A stretch of 64,000 nt of DNA from SMWD01 sp964629475 (GTDB lineage Bacteria; Pseudomonadota; Gammaproteobacteria; Steroidobacterales; GCA-2729495), in assembly GCA_964629475.1 (NCBI GenBank), contig CAZVQW010000013.1, positions 1-64,000 on the forward strand, in the 5' to 3' direction. Under the pieces are notes generated by a model. That model was not told the origin of the DNA. It worked only from the letters and a program-made list of their open reading frames with translations, and did not search any database. The translations under genes and the position numbers were made by a program. This document shows, one piece after another, positions 25,365 through 34,399 of this stretch (position 1 is the stretch's first letter; each line of letters starts with the position of its first letter).

Positions 25365-27194
25365 TCAAATTCCGCCGGTGTTCGCCAGCTTTGCGTCCGT
25401 GGCGGACATGTATTCCGATGACTCTCCGAACTGTAACTCGGCAAGCCGCGCATACAGCGAGTCGCGGCGAATCAGGTCGTCGTGCGAACCGATATCGGCA
25501 ATTCGACCTTCATGCATGACAACAATCCGATCGGCTTCAAGCACCGTCGCCAGACGATGCGCAATGATGATCGTTGTACGGTCCTGCTCCAGATACTCGA
25601 GGGCTGACTGCACGAGCCGCTCACTCTCCGCATCCAGCGAACTCGTCGCTTCGTCCAGCAACAGAATCGGTGCATCTTTCAGAATTGCGCGTGCAATCGC
25701 GACACGTTGTTTCTGCCCGCCGGACAGACGCGTGCCACGCTCGCCGAGGTACGTGTCATAACCCTCCGGCAGGTCCTGGATAAATGCATCAGCGGCCGCA
25801 GCCTTTGCCGCGACTTCGACCTCTGCATCGGTAGCCTCCGGCCTTCCGAAACGAATGTTCTCACGTGCACTCGCACCGAAAATAACCGTTTCCTGCGGTA
25901 CGATACCGATGCGACCACGCACATCTTCAGGCCGCGCCGTCTTGATATCGATGCCGTCGACGAGGATACGCCCAACCTGCGGATCGTAAAATCGCATCAA
26001 TAACTGAAACGTCGTCGTCTTGCCCGCACCCGATGGACCGACGAAGGCAATTTTCTCGCCAGGCTCGATATCCAGACAGATGCCATCGAGTGCGAACTTT
26101 TCGGGACGCGACGGGTAGCTGAACGTTACGTCCTCGAAACGAATTCGACCTTCGCGATTATCCGGAAACTCGAGCGGATTTTCGGGCGCCTTGATGCTCG
26201 GCTCGACCTCGAGTAACTCGGCAAGCCGTTCCATTGCCCCGGCCGCGCGCTGCAGCTCCCCCCAGACATCGCTGAGCATAGCCGCGGACATGGCCATGAA
26301 CATTGCATAGAGCACAAACTGGCCAAGCTCCCCGCCCGTCATCTCGCCGGCCAGCACGGCACGCGCACCGATCCACAGCACGATGATAAGCATCGTGAAC
26401 ATACCGGTGATTGCCACCAGCGAGAACCCGGCACGCGCACGAACACGACGTACTGCGGTTTCGAAGCTGAGACGAATAGACTCGCCGAATCGGTGGCTTT
26501 CGTACTCCTCGCCGGTAAAAGATTGCACGGTCTGGGCCGCCGTCAGCGTCTCGGTTGCGAGTCCGCTGGCATCGGCGATGCGATCCTGCGAGTCTCGTGA
26601 CAGGCGTCGCACCAAACGGCCGACGAGCATGACCGGCACCAGGACGGCCGGCAGCATGACGGCGATGTAGCCCATCAAGCGAATATTCGTCACGCTCAGC
26701 AACACCAATGCCCCGAAGAACTGGATCGACGAACGCAGGATGATTGACATGCCGACGCCGGATATCGACTGGATCAGCGTCGTATCAGCTGTCAGGCGCG
26801 ACAATACCTCGCCGATTTTTGTGGTTTCGTAAAATGCCGGATCCATGCGAATGACATGCCGGTAGACGGCATCGCGCAGGTCGGCCACAACCCGTTCGCC
26901 GAGCCAGATCACGAAGTATTGCCGCGCGGCGCCGAATACCCCGAGCAACAGGACCGCTCCGAGCAAATACCAGAAATACTGATCGACCATCTCAGCATCG
27001 GCACTCGAGAAACCGAAGTCGATAACATTGCGCACGGCAATCGGTACAACCAGAACGGCACCGGATGAAACCAGCAACGCGATCATTGCGACAACCAGTG
27101 TACCGGTATATGGACGGATAAACGGGACCAGCGCCCGGAGTGGGCGCAAGGTCCGGCTCTTGGGCCGATCCGTGGCTCGTAAACTTGGCGGCAT
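25365..27194 (-). CDS. ABC exporter, fused permease-ATPase (MsbA-like)
   Basis: Half-transporter of 609 residues expected to work as a homodimer in the inner membrane. Residues about 25-330 hold six membrane helices. The ATPase domain has Walker A GPSGAGKTT (about 389), signature LSGGQKQRVAIARAIL (about 492), Walker B PILLLDEATSSLD and the switch His in IIIAHRLATV. All motifs are intact. Substrates of such exporters include lipids, lipopeptides and drugs; none can be chosen here. The ATG at 27194 has no strong ribosome site. It is divergent from the second MarR gene across a 380-base AT-rich gap, so MarR control is possible. Confidence 0.9.
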   Translation of the reverse strand: MPPSLRATDRPKSRTLRPLRALVPFIRPYTGTLVVAMIALLVSSGAVLVVPIAVRNVIDFGFSSADAEMVDQYFWYLLGAVLLLGVFGAARQYFVIWLGERVVADLRDAVYRHVIRMDPAFYETTKIGEVLSRLTADTTLIQSISGVGMSIILRSSIQFFGALVLLSVTNIRLMGYIAVMLPAVLVPVMLVGRLVRRLSRDSQDRIADASGLATETLTAAQTVQSFTGEEYESHRFGESIRLSFETAVRRVRARAGFSLVAITGMFTMLIIVLWIGARAVLAGEMTGGELGQFVLYAMFMAMSAAMLSDVWGELQRAAGAMERLAELLEVEPSIKAPENPLEFPDNREGRIRFEDVTFSYPSRPEKFALDGICLDIEPGEKIAFVGPSGAGKTTTFQLLMRFYDPQVGRILVDGIDIKTARPEDVRGRIGIVPQETVIFGASARENIRFGRPEATDAEVEVAAKAAAADAFIQDLPEGYDTYLGERGTRLSGGQKQRVAIARAILKDAPILLLDEATSSLDAESERLVQSALEYLEQDRTTIIIAHRLATVLEADRIVVMHEGRIADIGSHDDLIRRDSLYARLAELQFGESSEYMSATDAKLANTGGI

Positions 27195-27576
27195 AACAGA
27201 TTATTCTCACACAACCCGGAACGCATTAACTACTGCGGCACAAATCGATGTCCATTTCCGGATACCACCACAGGCTGATTGATGCGAATTGTGTCTTTCC
27301 CATATATGGTATTTTTTACCTTATTAAGCCATATTTTAGACTTAGTCCTGCAAATATTACTATTACTTAAATAGGTTTCAGATCAGACAATATACGGCGC
27401 TGAAGCATTACAGTCTCACAGTCTCGGCAGTTTTTCCTGCCAAGGACTTGGCATCTGAAATTGTTTTATTTATGATGTGATATACAATTTTCAATTTATT
27501 TAGGTGTCAATCGATACGCAAGGACTATCGGCCCGATACTTAAACCTGATCATCAAAAAAGGATCTGGTGCTACTC
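27195..27576. promoter_or_regulatory. AT-rich divergent regulatory region
   Basis: About 380 bases, much more AT-rich than the genes around, between the ABC exporter and MarR copy 2. No coding frame was seen. Two palindromes stand out: CCATATATGG at 27300-27309 and TGCCAAG-GA-CTTGGCA at 27438-27453. Either could be an operator for the adjacent MarR protein. The 'CCATAT' and 'CCTTAT' words also occur in the gap in front of MarR copy 1. Confidence 0.45.
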
Positions 27577-28104
27577 ATGTCTATCAAACCATCCAATCAT
27601 TTAGGTCAACGCCTCGACGGCTGGACCGCCAGCCCGGAAGCCCAGATGGTGATCTTCTGGCGCATCATGCATATGTACATGTCCCGTTACGGCAGCATTC
27701 CAATCGGGCAAATGCTTGTCGAGCTAACCACCGTCGTACTGAATGAAATCGGTCGCCCGCCGACCGTCACGGATCTGTGCGATGCAACCGGACTGCCAAA
27801 GTCCTCGATTTCCCGTTATATCTCTGCGCAGATGAAGGCGGACATGGTGGCCGAAATCATCGACCCGCAGGATCGCCGCCGACGCAAACTCATCCTGACA
27901 GAGAAAGGCAAGCATGAACGCCGCTGGCAGGTTAAACACGTACGCAAGATTATCGACGACGTCATGCACTGGGATCAGAAAAATCAGCGGTCCAATCAGC
28001 GCCTCGACCCGGACCTCGAATTTGATCGCATGAAGCTCAGCAACGCCAACGCACCGGAAATGATCGGCCGTAAACGCAAGAAACGCACCCTGGCTGCCGC
28101 CTGA
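27577..28104 (+). CDS. MarR-family transcriptional regulator (copy 2)
   Basis: Winged-helix regulator of about 175 residues, paralogous to the gene at 2464-2907. Its HTH 'PTVTDLCDATGLPKSSISRYIS' and wing 'IIDPQDRRRRKLILTEKG' nearly match those of copy 1. A helical N-terminus (MVIFWRIMHMYMSRYGSIP) also aligns with copy 1 (VMFWRFMEMVVHRYGSSP). The C-terminal 35 residues are extra and basic (IGRKRKKRTLAAA). AGGA lies 13 bases before ATG 27577 and 4 before GTG 27568, so the true start may be three codons earlier. It is divergent from the ABC exporter and followed by a REP hairpin. Confidence 0.87.
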   Translation: MSIKPSNHLGQRLDGWTASPEAQMVIFWRIMHMYMSRYGSIPIGQMLVELTTVVLNEIGRPPTVTDLCDATGLPKSSISRYISAQMKADMVAEIIDPQDRRRRKLILTEKGKHERRWQVKHVRKIIDDVMHWDQKNQRSNQRLDPDLEFDRMKLSNANAPEMIGRKRKKRTLAAA

Positions 28105-28126
28105 CGCCGACAATTCCTGTTTTTGA

Positions 28127-28194
28127 TGTGGGAGCGGCTTTAGCCGCGATGGGTACGCCAACCCAGGATAATCGCGGCTAAAGCCGCTCCCACA
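28127..28194. repeat. REP hairpin 4
   Basis: Near-perfect arms TGTGGGAGCGGCTTTAGCCG... and ...CGGCTAAAGCCGCTCCCACA around a 20-base centre (GGGTACGCCAACCCAGGATA). The centre is almost the same in REP hairpin 5 (53905-53972), so the whole 68-bp unit, not just the stem, is repeated. Lies between MarR copy 2 and the RND gene. Confidence 0.9.
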
Positions 28195-28208
28195 TTAGTC
28201 GCTCCACT

Positions 28209-30728
28209 TCAGGCTTTCCCCAGCGGCCTGAACCAGATCAACAACAGCGGCAGAATGGTCAGGTTCGCGACCATTGCAAATAACATCGCGAAGCCGGTCA
28301 GAATGCCAAAATAAATTGTCGGCAGAAAATTCGACAGCACGAGAATCGAGAAACCTATCGATATGATGATCGACGTGTAATACATCGCACGTCCGATACT
28401 GCCATGCGATCGCTGTGCCGCGGAGTGATAATCCCGATCGACGGCATATTCGATCCTGAAACGATGCAGGTAGTGAATCGTATCGTCGACGCCGATACCG
28501 ATGACGATCGCTGCAATCGTAATCGTCATGATATCCAGCGGGATACCGAGCAACCCCATAAGACCGAGGACGGCGCCGGCTGCCAACAGGTTAGGAACAA
28601 GCGCAATCAGCGCGACCGAAAGTGAGCGGTACAGCAGCAGAAACATCAACAGGATGACGCCGAACACGAAGCCGAGCGTCATGATCTGCGATTCGTACAA
28701 GCTCTGCAGCACGTTGTTATACAGGACCAGCATCCCGGTCAGACGCACGCGTTCCGGTGCATAACCCAATTCACCGATCAGATGTGTGCGAATCGTATCG
28801 AGCAGGACGCCGCGCCGCAGATCTTTGTTCGATTCGAATACACGGACCGAAAAGCGTACCTGGTTGCCATCGGCCGACAGATACGGATCGAACAGCGCCG
28901 ACTTGACGTTATCGGGCAGCTTCTTGTACAGGATCGATAACCAGAACGTACTGACCTCTTCATCGTCGTTGATCGTTTGTAACGTATCGATCGTCGTCGC
29001 CATCGACAGAACCTTGCCCGTCTCCGGCAGGCTTTCGAGGTACTCATGGACCCGAGCAACATTACGTAACTGGAACGTGTTGTACCAGTAACTCGTCGAA
29101 CCGAGGTCACTGCTGTCAGTAGCATCAGCGATTTCATCATCAAATTCGTCTTCGAATTCATCGTCGAATTCGTCACCAGAAACGACATCGGCCAGCTCGG
29201 AATCAGCGATGAAATGTGCCGGGTCCGCATCGATGATGATGTCGAGCGGTGTCGTGCCACCGAGCTCCTGGTCGATCTTGACCATGCCGCGATAGATTTC
29301 GGTCGTATCCTTGAAATTGTCGATGAACCGGTTTTCGACCGTAATCTGTGACATACCGTACACGCTGGCTACGCCGACCATGATGAATGCGGCAGCGACG
29401 ATCTTCTGCCGCCGCTCGACCCAGCCGGCCAACATTGCGGTAATCCTGGCCGTCAGCGAATGCCGGTGTTGCGGCACCCCGGCGTCCAGCAACATCAGCC
29501 CGGCCGGAAATACGGTAAATGCCAGAATCATGACGACCACCATGCCCGCGACCATCATCCAGCCAAAGTCCATGACGGGCCGGATCCCGCTGACCAGCAG
29601 CGATGCGAATGCCACGATCGTCGTCAGGGCCGTAAACAGGCACGGCAGAAACTTGTCACGCATCGTGGTGACGACGAGCCACGCCTGATCGCCGTCGGGA
29701 TGCTGAGCGTGCAATTCACGATAACGCACGATCAGGTGGACCGTGATGGACAGCGAGAAGATCAGTAACAGTGCAACGAAATTTGCCGATACAACCGTCA
29801 CCGGGAAATCGGTTAACCCCAGAAATCCGGTCATGATAATGACCGATGCCAGGCAGCTGATCATCGACAGGATGACCCAGCGCGGCCGAATGAAAATAGC
29901 CGACAGCAATACGATGAGGAACGCGAGAATACCCGCGCCGAACACGACCACGTCGCGCTTGATGTAATCGAGCATGTCGGTGACGATCATCGGAATGCCG
30001 CCCAGCCGGATCTCGGCCTGCGCCCGATATCGATCGAGAATCTCGCGCACCTGGGCGATATCTGCCTGCTGGCGGTAGGTCAATAGCGCGCGTTGTTCGC
30101 TGATCTGTGCCGATAGTGCCACCATGCGGCGCTTTTCTTCGGATGTCAGCTGTATCGTCATCTGCTTCTCACGCAGCACGTCACGCCGGTGTAATAACTC
30201 GACGTAGTCGGAATCGAGTCGAAACTTCGCCAGCAACGCCGTCGTGCGACCGTCGACGCTGGTCAGCAACTGGCGATATAACGAACTTTCCGTAAGCTCC
30301 CGCCGTGCGAGTTCACGGTCGGTACGTTCGCTGAGCAAAGTCGGTACTTCGGCCCGTAATTCATCCAGTGAAATACGCGGACTGTCGATCAGCGGAACGT
30401 CGAGTAACGTCGTCACACTGTCAAAACCGTCCAGCGCAGCCAGTTCGTCGCGCAGCGCCCGAACCTGCTCCAGCTCCGCCGTGCTGAACAGATCCCGCTC
30501 GGGCGTGTAGGTAATGACGAGATAGTCATCGGACCCGTAACGAGCCCGGATACCGCGGTAATAACGTAAATCCTCGTCATTCTCGAGCAATAGCGAATCA
30601 CCCGAGGCATCGAGGTGAAACCGCGGCGCAAAGACGGCGAAAAACCCGATGACGACGACAATACAGATCCACCCGACTTTTGCGCGCCGAATAAAAAGAC
30701 TCTCGTACCAATCGATTACGGTCTGCAT
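28209..30728 (-). CDS. RND-superfamily exporter (MMPL-type, COG1033)
   Basis: Large inner-membrane transporter of 839 residues with the two-repeat RND layout. Each repeat has one helix, a big periplasmic loop and a five-helix bundle (first helix about 20-38; bundles about 255-390 and 690-830). Conserved 'TTIVAFASLLVSGIRPVMDFG' and 'IGIGVDDTIHYLHRFRIEY' are the proton-relay regions. Such proteins move hydrophobic molecules or lipids. The second periplasmic loop contains an acidic repeat (GDEFDDEFEDEFDDE) coded by a degenerate 12-base tandem repeat near 29130-29175. ATG 30728 is chosen over TTG 30734. Divergent from the GGDEF-EAL gene. Confidence 0.9.
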   Translation of the reverse strand: MQTVIDWYESLFIRRAKVGWICIVVVIGFFAVFAPRFHLDASGDSLLLENDEDLRYYRGIRARYGSDDYLVITYTPERDLFSTAELEQVRALRDELAALDGFDSVTTLLDVPLIDSPRISLDELRAEVPTLLSERTDRELARRELTESSLYRQLLTSVDGRTTALLAKFRLDSDYVELLHRRDVLREKQMTIQLTSEEKRRMVALSAQISEQRALLTYRQQADIAQVREILDRYRAQAEIRLGGIPMIVTDMLDYIKRDVVVFGAGILAFLIVLLSAIFIRPRWVILSMISCLASVIIMTGFLGLTDFPVTVVSANFVALLLIFSLSITVHLIVRYRELHAQHPDGDQAWLVVTTMRDKFLPCLFTALTTIVAFASLLVSGIRPVMDFGWMMVAGMVVVMILAFTVFPAGLMLLDAGVPQHRHSLTARITAMLAGWVERRQKIVAAAFIMVGVASVYGMSQITVENRFIDNFKDTTEIYRGMVKIDQELGGTTPLDIIIDADPAHFIADSELADVVSGDEFDDEFEDEFDDEIADATDSSDLGSTSYWYNTFQLRNVARVHEYLESLPETGKVLSMATTIDTLQTINDDEEVSTFWLSILYKKLPDNVKSALFDPYLSADGNQVRFSVRVFESNKDLRRGVLLDTIRTHLIGELGYAPERVRLTGMLVLYNNVLQSLYESQIMTLGFVFGVILLMFLLLYRSLSVALIALVPNLLAAGAVLGLMGLLGIPLDIMTITIAAIVIGIGVDDTIHYLHRFRIEYAVDRDYHSAAQRSHGSIGRAMYYTSIIISIGFSILVLSNFLPTIYFGILTGFAMLFAMVANLTILPLLLIWFRPLGKA

Positions 30729-30985
30729 GAGCAATACCCCGGGCTAACGCGGGGTCGCGGTAACAGCGTGTGCGGATAGGTTCATCGTCGATACCCTGAT
30801 CATCAGGATTCCTCTGGGGCTCAATTATCCCGGGTGTCATTCGTGCTGGCGGCATTACGCCACAGACCGTAGCCGGACGTAAAGATGCGCCGGTCCGATT
30901 ACGGTTTCGCCAGTCCGTGACGTACTGCCCATTATCCTGTACCGCCTGTCGTTAGGATGCAGTTTGAAATCAGCCAGTTACGCCC

Positions 30986-33334
30986 ATGGAGCCCCTGTTG
31001 CACAGCCTGCGTTTCAAGCTACTCATCCTGACCATACTGCTGGTCGGTATTACCCAGTTCGGCACAGTCGTTACGACAGCCATCATGGCCGAAGACGATG
31101 CCGTACGACAGGCACAGGCGAACCTGTCACTCGGTGAGGCATTATTCAATGAGCTGATGCGCGGCCGCTCCAGATCGATGGTCCAATCCGTTACGGCGAC
31201 AGCCGAGGAACTGTCAGCACGTGCCGATACTAAGGACCGTGCGACATGGCTGGCTGAAGAGTCCGCCACTATCGGCGCCGAATTCAGCCTGCTGCTCGAC
31301 AATGATGGCAGCGTCATCGCAACATCGGACGATTCAATAGCCGATACCTGGCCAGACCTCGTCTCGCGGGCCGGTGAAGACAACATTGCACGATCGTCGA
31401 TGATCATCGACGGCCGATTCTTCGAAATCGTCACCGTGCCGGTGACCAACATGATGCCGGATATGTGGTTATCGGCAGGCTTCGAGGTTGATGCAGCACT
31501 CATCGATTTGTTTCGCGAGCGTATCGGACTCGATGCCACCATAATCGGGCGTATCGACAACCTTCCGCACGTCATTGGCGGCTCCGGTGCAATTGACGAC
31601 ACTGAACTCGACGCCCTCATATCCGAATCGGCCATTATCGGCGCAACGCCAATCGAGATCGGTGGCGAACACTTCCTGGTTAAATCACGCCCGTTCCTGC
31701 ACGATAGCCGCGAACTCACCGTGCTGCTCAAGGCGCCGCTGAACCAGGCCATCGCCCCCTATCGTACGTTGCAATTCATTGCCCTGACGATCGGTGTACT
31801 GGCTCTGATTATTGCAATTGTCGGTGCCGCCCGCCTGTCCCGCGGAATACGCGTACCGATCGAACGCCTGAAGGCAGCAGCACGCAGAATTAGCGACGGC
31901 GACTACAGCATGCCGGTCGGTGTCCGCCAAAACGAAGAGTTGGCCGACCTGTCTGCGGCAATCAATGACATGCAGAGCCAGATTGCCAGGCGCGAAGACC
32001 GGATCGTACACGAAGCGCATTTCGACCGGCTGACGGGTTTGCCGAATCATTTGCCGGCGATACAAAGCCTCGACGAATCGATCAGGAAGCTGTACTCGAT
32101 GGATGGCGAAATCAGTGTCATGCTCATCAGCCTGTCGGGTTTCAGCGACATACGCACATCGTTTGGCCAGGCAATCAGCGATGAACTGTTAGTCACTGCT
32201 GCGCAACAGCTGCGCTCTATGGTCCCGCCGGATGCGTCGCTGGCACGACTGGACGGTGACGAGTTCCTGCTCATCATGGAATCAACCGATGTGACATCAG
32301 CATGGACGACTGCGGAGACGATCGAACGCATGCTCGCCACAGATTTATGGAATGACACCATTAATATCGGCGCAAACGCCTGTATCGGCATCAGCACGTT
32401 TCCACACGATGGCAACAATGCCGAGAAACTGCTGTCGCATGCCGCGATGGCGCGTCAAGAGGCCCGGCAAGCGCCGGAACGTATTGCCGCCTATCGAACC
32501 GGTACCGAAGAGCAGGTCGCCATGCGCCTCGATATTCTCGGCAGCCTGCAGCGCGGCGCACGCGAGGACGAGTTCAAGCTGTACCTGCAACCGAAGGTCA
32601 GGCTTGCCGATGGCGCCATCTGCGGAGCCGAGGCACTGATCCGCTGGGACCACCCGACCCTGGGCCTCCTGTCACCGCAGGAATTTGTTCCGATTGCCGA
32701 GCAAACGGGCAATGCCGCGCTGGTCTCGCAATGGGTGCTGACAGCAGCCGTTCGTGAATGCCGCCGGTGGATCGGGGAAGGCATCGACCTGCCCGTATCG
32801 GTCAACTTGTCCGGGCACGATATTCTGAATCCGGATCTGCCGCAAACTGTTATCAATATCCTCAGGGAACAGAATCTAGACCCGGCCTGCCTGATGCTCG
32901 AGTTTGCCGAGCAGGCGCTGTGCAGCGATTTCGAACTGGCGACAGTCGTGCTGCAAAGTCTGCGCGACCTCGGCATCAAGATCTCCGTCGACGATTTCGG
33001 CACGGGTCATTCGTCGCTGGCGCACATCCGCAACCTGCCCGTCGATGAGCTGAAAATTGACCAGTCATTTGTCACGGAATTGCCTGACAATCGCAAGGAT
33101 GTCGCCATCGTTCGCGCGATGATCGAACTCGCTCACAGCCTCGGCATAGAGGTCCTGGCCGAAGGCGTCGAATCGCGGCCGGCGATGAGCTGGCTCGCGA
33201 ATATGGGCTGTGAACGTGCGCAGGGATTTTTAATCAGTCGGCCGATGCCGGCCGAAACATTCAGCCAGTGGGTCGAGCACTATAGCGAAGACCGCACGGC
33301 CTACGTCAGCGTCATCGAAGCCATCAGTCCCTAG
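30986..33334 (+). CDS. membrane GGDEF-EAL protein (probable c-di-GMP phosphodiesterase)
   Basis: Signalling protein of 782 residues. Order: N-terminal membrane helix (about 10-32), periplasmic sensor (about 35-255), second helix (about 260-285), HAMP-like linker (RGIRVPIERLKAAARRISDGD), GGDEF domain (starts HFDRLTGLPN about 345) and EAL domain. The GGDEF motif reads LDGDEF, so cyclase activity is doubtful. The EAL domain is intact: GAEALIRWDHP (about 547), VDDFGTGHSSLAHI (about 668), KIDQSFV and EGVES. The likely role is degrading c-di-GMP in response to an outside signal. The last 11 bases overlap the convergent gene at 33324. Confidence 0.9.
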   Translation: MEPLLHSLRFKLLILTILLVGITQFGTVVTTAIMAEDDAVRQAQANLSLGEALFNELMRGRSRSMVQSVTATAEELSARADTKDRATWLAEESATIGAEFSLLLDNDGSVIATSDDSIADTWPDLVSRAGEDNIARSSMIIDGRFFEIVTVPVTNMMPDMWLSAGFEVDAALIDLFRERIGLDATIIGRIDNLPHVIGGSGAIDDTELDALISESAIIGATPIEIGGEHFLVKSRPFLHDSRELTVLLKAPLNQAIAPYRTLQFIALTIGVLALIIAIVGAARLSRGIRVPIERLKAAARRISDGDYSMPVGVRQNEELADLSAAINDMQSQIARREDRIVHEAHFDRLTGLPNHLPAIQSLDESIRKLYSMDGEISVMLISLSGFSDIRTSFGQAISDELLVTAAQQLRSMVPPDASLARLDGDEFLLIMESTDVTSAWTTAETIERMLATDLWNDTINIGANACIGISTFPHDGNNAEKLLSHAAMARQEARQAPERIAAYRTGTEEQVAMRLDILGSLQRGAREDEFKLYLQPKVRLADGAICGAEALIRWDHPTLGLLSPQEFVPIAEQTGNAALVSQWVLTAAVRECRRWIGEGIDLPVSVNLSGHDILNPDLPQTVINILREQNLDPACLMLEFAEQALCSDFELATVVLQSLRDLGIKISVDDFGTGHSSLAHIRNLPVDELKIDQSFVTELPDNRKDVAIVRAMIELAHSLGIEVLAEGVESRPAMSWLANMGCERAQGFLISRPMPAETFSQWVEHYSEDRTAYVSVIEAISP

Positions 33335-33881
33335 TACTCAGTTCTTCAACGCCATTCGGTGTCGTGTCGACGACCCGATCGAACAACTGTTGCTCGTGAG
33401 TCTCTTGCTCATCGCTGATCCCTGCCATGTAGTCCCAATCGGCCGGCGTGAACATCTTGACCGCCAGCTCGTTAGTCGCCCCATGGTGCCCCATGTTCGC
33501 GACAATAAAATCGGAATACTTCTGCGCCGCCTTCTCGAAAGCTTCGAGCGCCCCGACGCCGGTTTCACGCAAGGTATCACGTGCCGCCAGGAACGGATGC
33601 AGATGCTGCTTCGCGCCGTCGAGTCGCTCATGGAGTTCGTCGAGCGCCTGTTTGACCTGCTCGTCAACTTCATCGACCTTGTCGACAATCATCTTGCCCA
33701 TTTTTTCATCCTGCTCATGCAGGCGCTGCATCATCGCATCGATATAGTCGGCCGCCGCGACATAGAACGGTACAAATTTCTCATCGCCGTTGGCCTGCAC
33801 CTTGATCGCGGCTGCCATTCTCTGCCTGACGCTGCGTAACCGGCGCCGTTCGTTTCCAATACGTTCCATCAAAGTCGTCAT
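33324..33881 (-). CDS. helical hypothetical protein, possibly hemerythrin-like
   Basis: Soluble protein of 185 residues, nearly all helix and highly charged (MTTLMERIGNERRRLRSVRQ). Histidines are spread through the helices: QRLHEQDEKM, ELHERL, KQHLHPF, VANMGHHGATNE and EQETHEQQLF. The last resembles the closing HxxxE element of hemerythrin-type four-helix bundles, but the full ligand pattern is not clear. GAGGGAAAGAG just before ATG 33881 fixes the start; the open frame upstream overlaps the divergent DUF423 gene and is not used. Function unknown. Confidence 0.65.
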   Translation of the reverse strand: MTTLMERIGNERRRLRSVRQRMAAAIKVQANGDEKFVPFYVAAADYIDAMMQRLHEQDEKMGKMIVDKVDEVDEQVKQALDELHERLDGAKQHLHPFLAARDTLRETGVGALEAFEKAAQKYSDFIVANMGHHGATNELAVKMFTPADWDYMAGISDEQETHEQQLFDRVVDTTPNGVEELSTRD

Positions 33882-33995
33882 TGCTCTTTCCCTCTGACCG
33901 CGGCATAGCGCGGTACTATTGATGCGATTACGCGATAGTACAACCACTAACTGTACCGATAGAATACAACTTCCCCGGCAAATGCGGAGAACAAC

Positions 33996-34388
33996 ATGAC
34001 GCCCCTGAACAAAACCTTCCTGATCATCGGCGCGCTGGCCCTGATGATCTCCGGAATGCTGAGCGCCTACGGTTTTCACGGCCTCGCAGATTCATTGACG
34101 GAGGCCGACCGGCTGTCCTGGCGATGGGCCATACAGATTCAGGTCTACGATTCGATCGGCCTGTTTCTGGTCACGCTGCTGACTTTTCATATCGGCAACA
34201 TGAAGTTGCTGGATATCGCCCGCGGCCTGTTCGTATTCAGCATGTTCGTATTTTCAGGCAGCGTCTACCTGGAAAAACTCGGTGCAATCCCGGAGGTTGC
34301 CGGCGATGTCGCGCCGCTCGGCGGCGGGAGTTTCATGCTGGCCTGGGGGTTGGTAGCGGTGGCGGTTTTTCTGCAGAAACAGCCCTGA
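33996..34388 (+). CDS. DUF423 (YgdD-like) membrane protein
   Basis: Small inner-membrane protein of 130 residues with four hydrophobic helices. Family features: 'GMLSAYGFHGLADSL' near the N-terminus, 'FVFSGSVYLEKLGAIP', and 'APLGGGSFMLAWGLVAVAV'. The physiological role of the family is not known to me. Upstream 'GCGGAGAACAACATG' gives GGAG at 7 bases. It is divergent from the helical protein at 33324 and convergent with the Deg7/Nma111-like protease 11 bases away. Confidence 0.87.
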   Translation: MTPLNKTFLIIGALALMISGMLSAYGFHGLADSLTEADRLSWRWAIQIQVYDSIGLFLVTLLTFHIGNMKLLDIARGLFVFSMFVFSGSVYLEKLGAIPEVAGDVAPLGGGSFMLAWGLVAVAVFLQKQP

Positions 34389-34399
34389 ACCTTGCCAAA

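Noticed and set aside
30970..31752. Minus-strand frame of 260 codons opposite the GGDEF-EAL gene
   Set aside because: Ser-rich shadow of the sensor region of a well-supported gene; no ribosome site.
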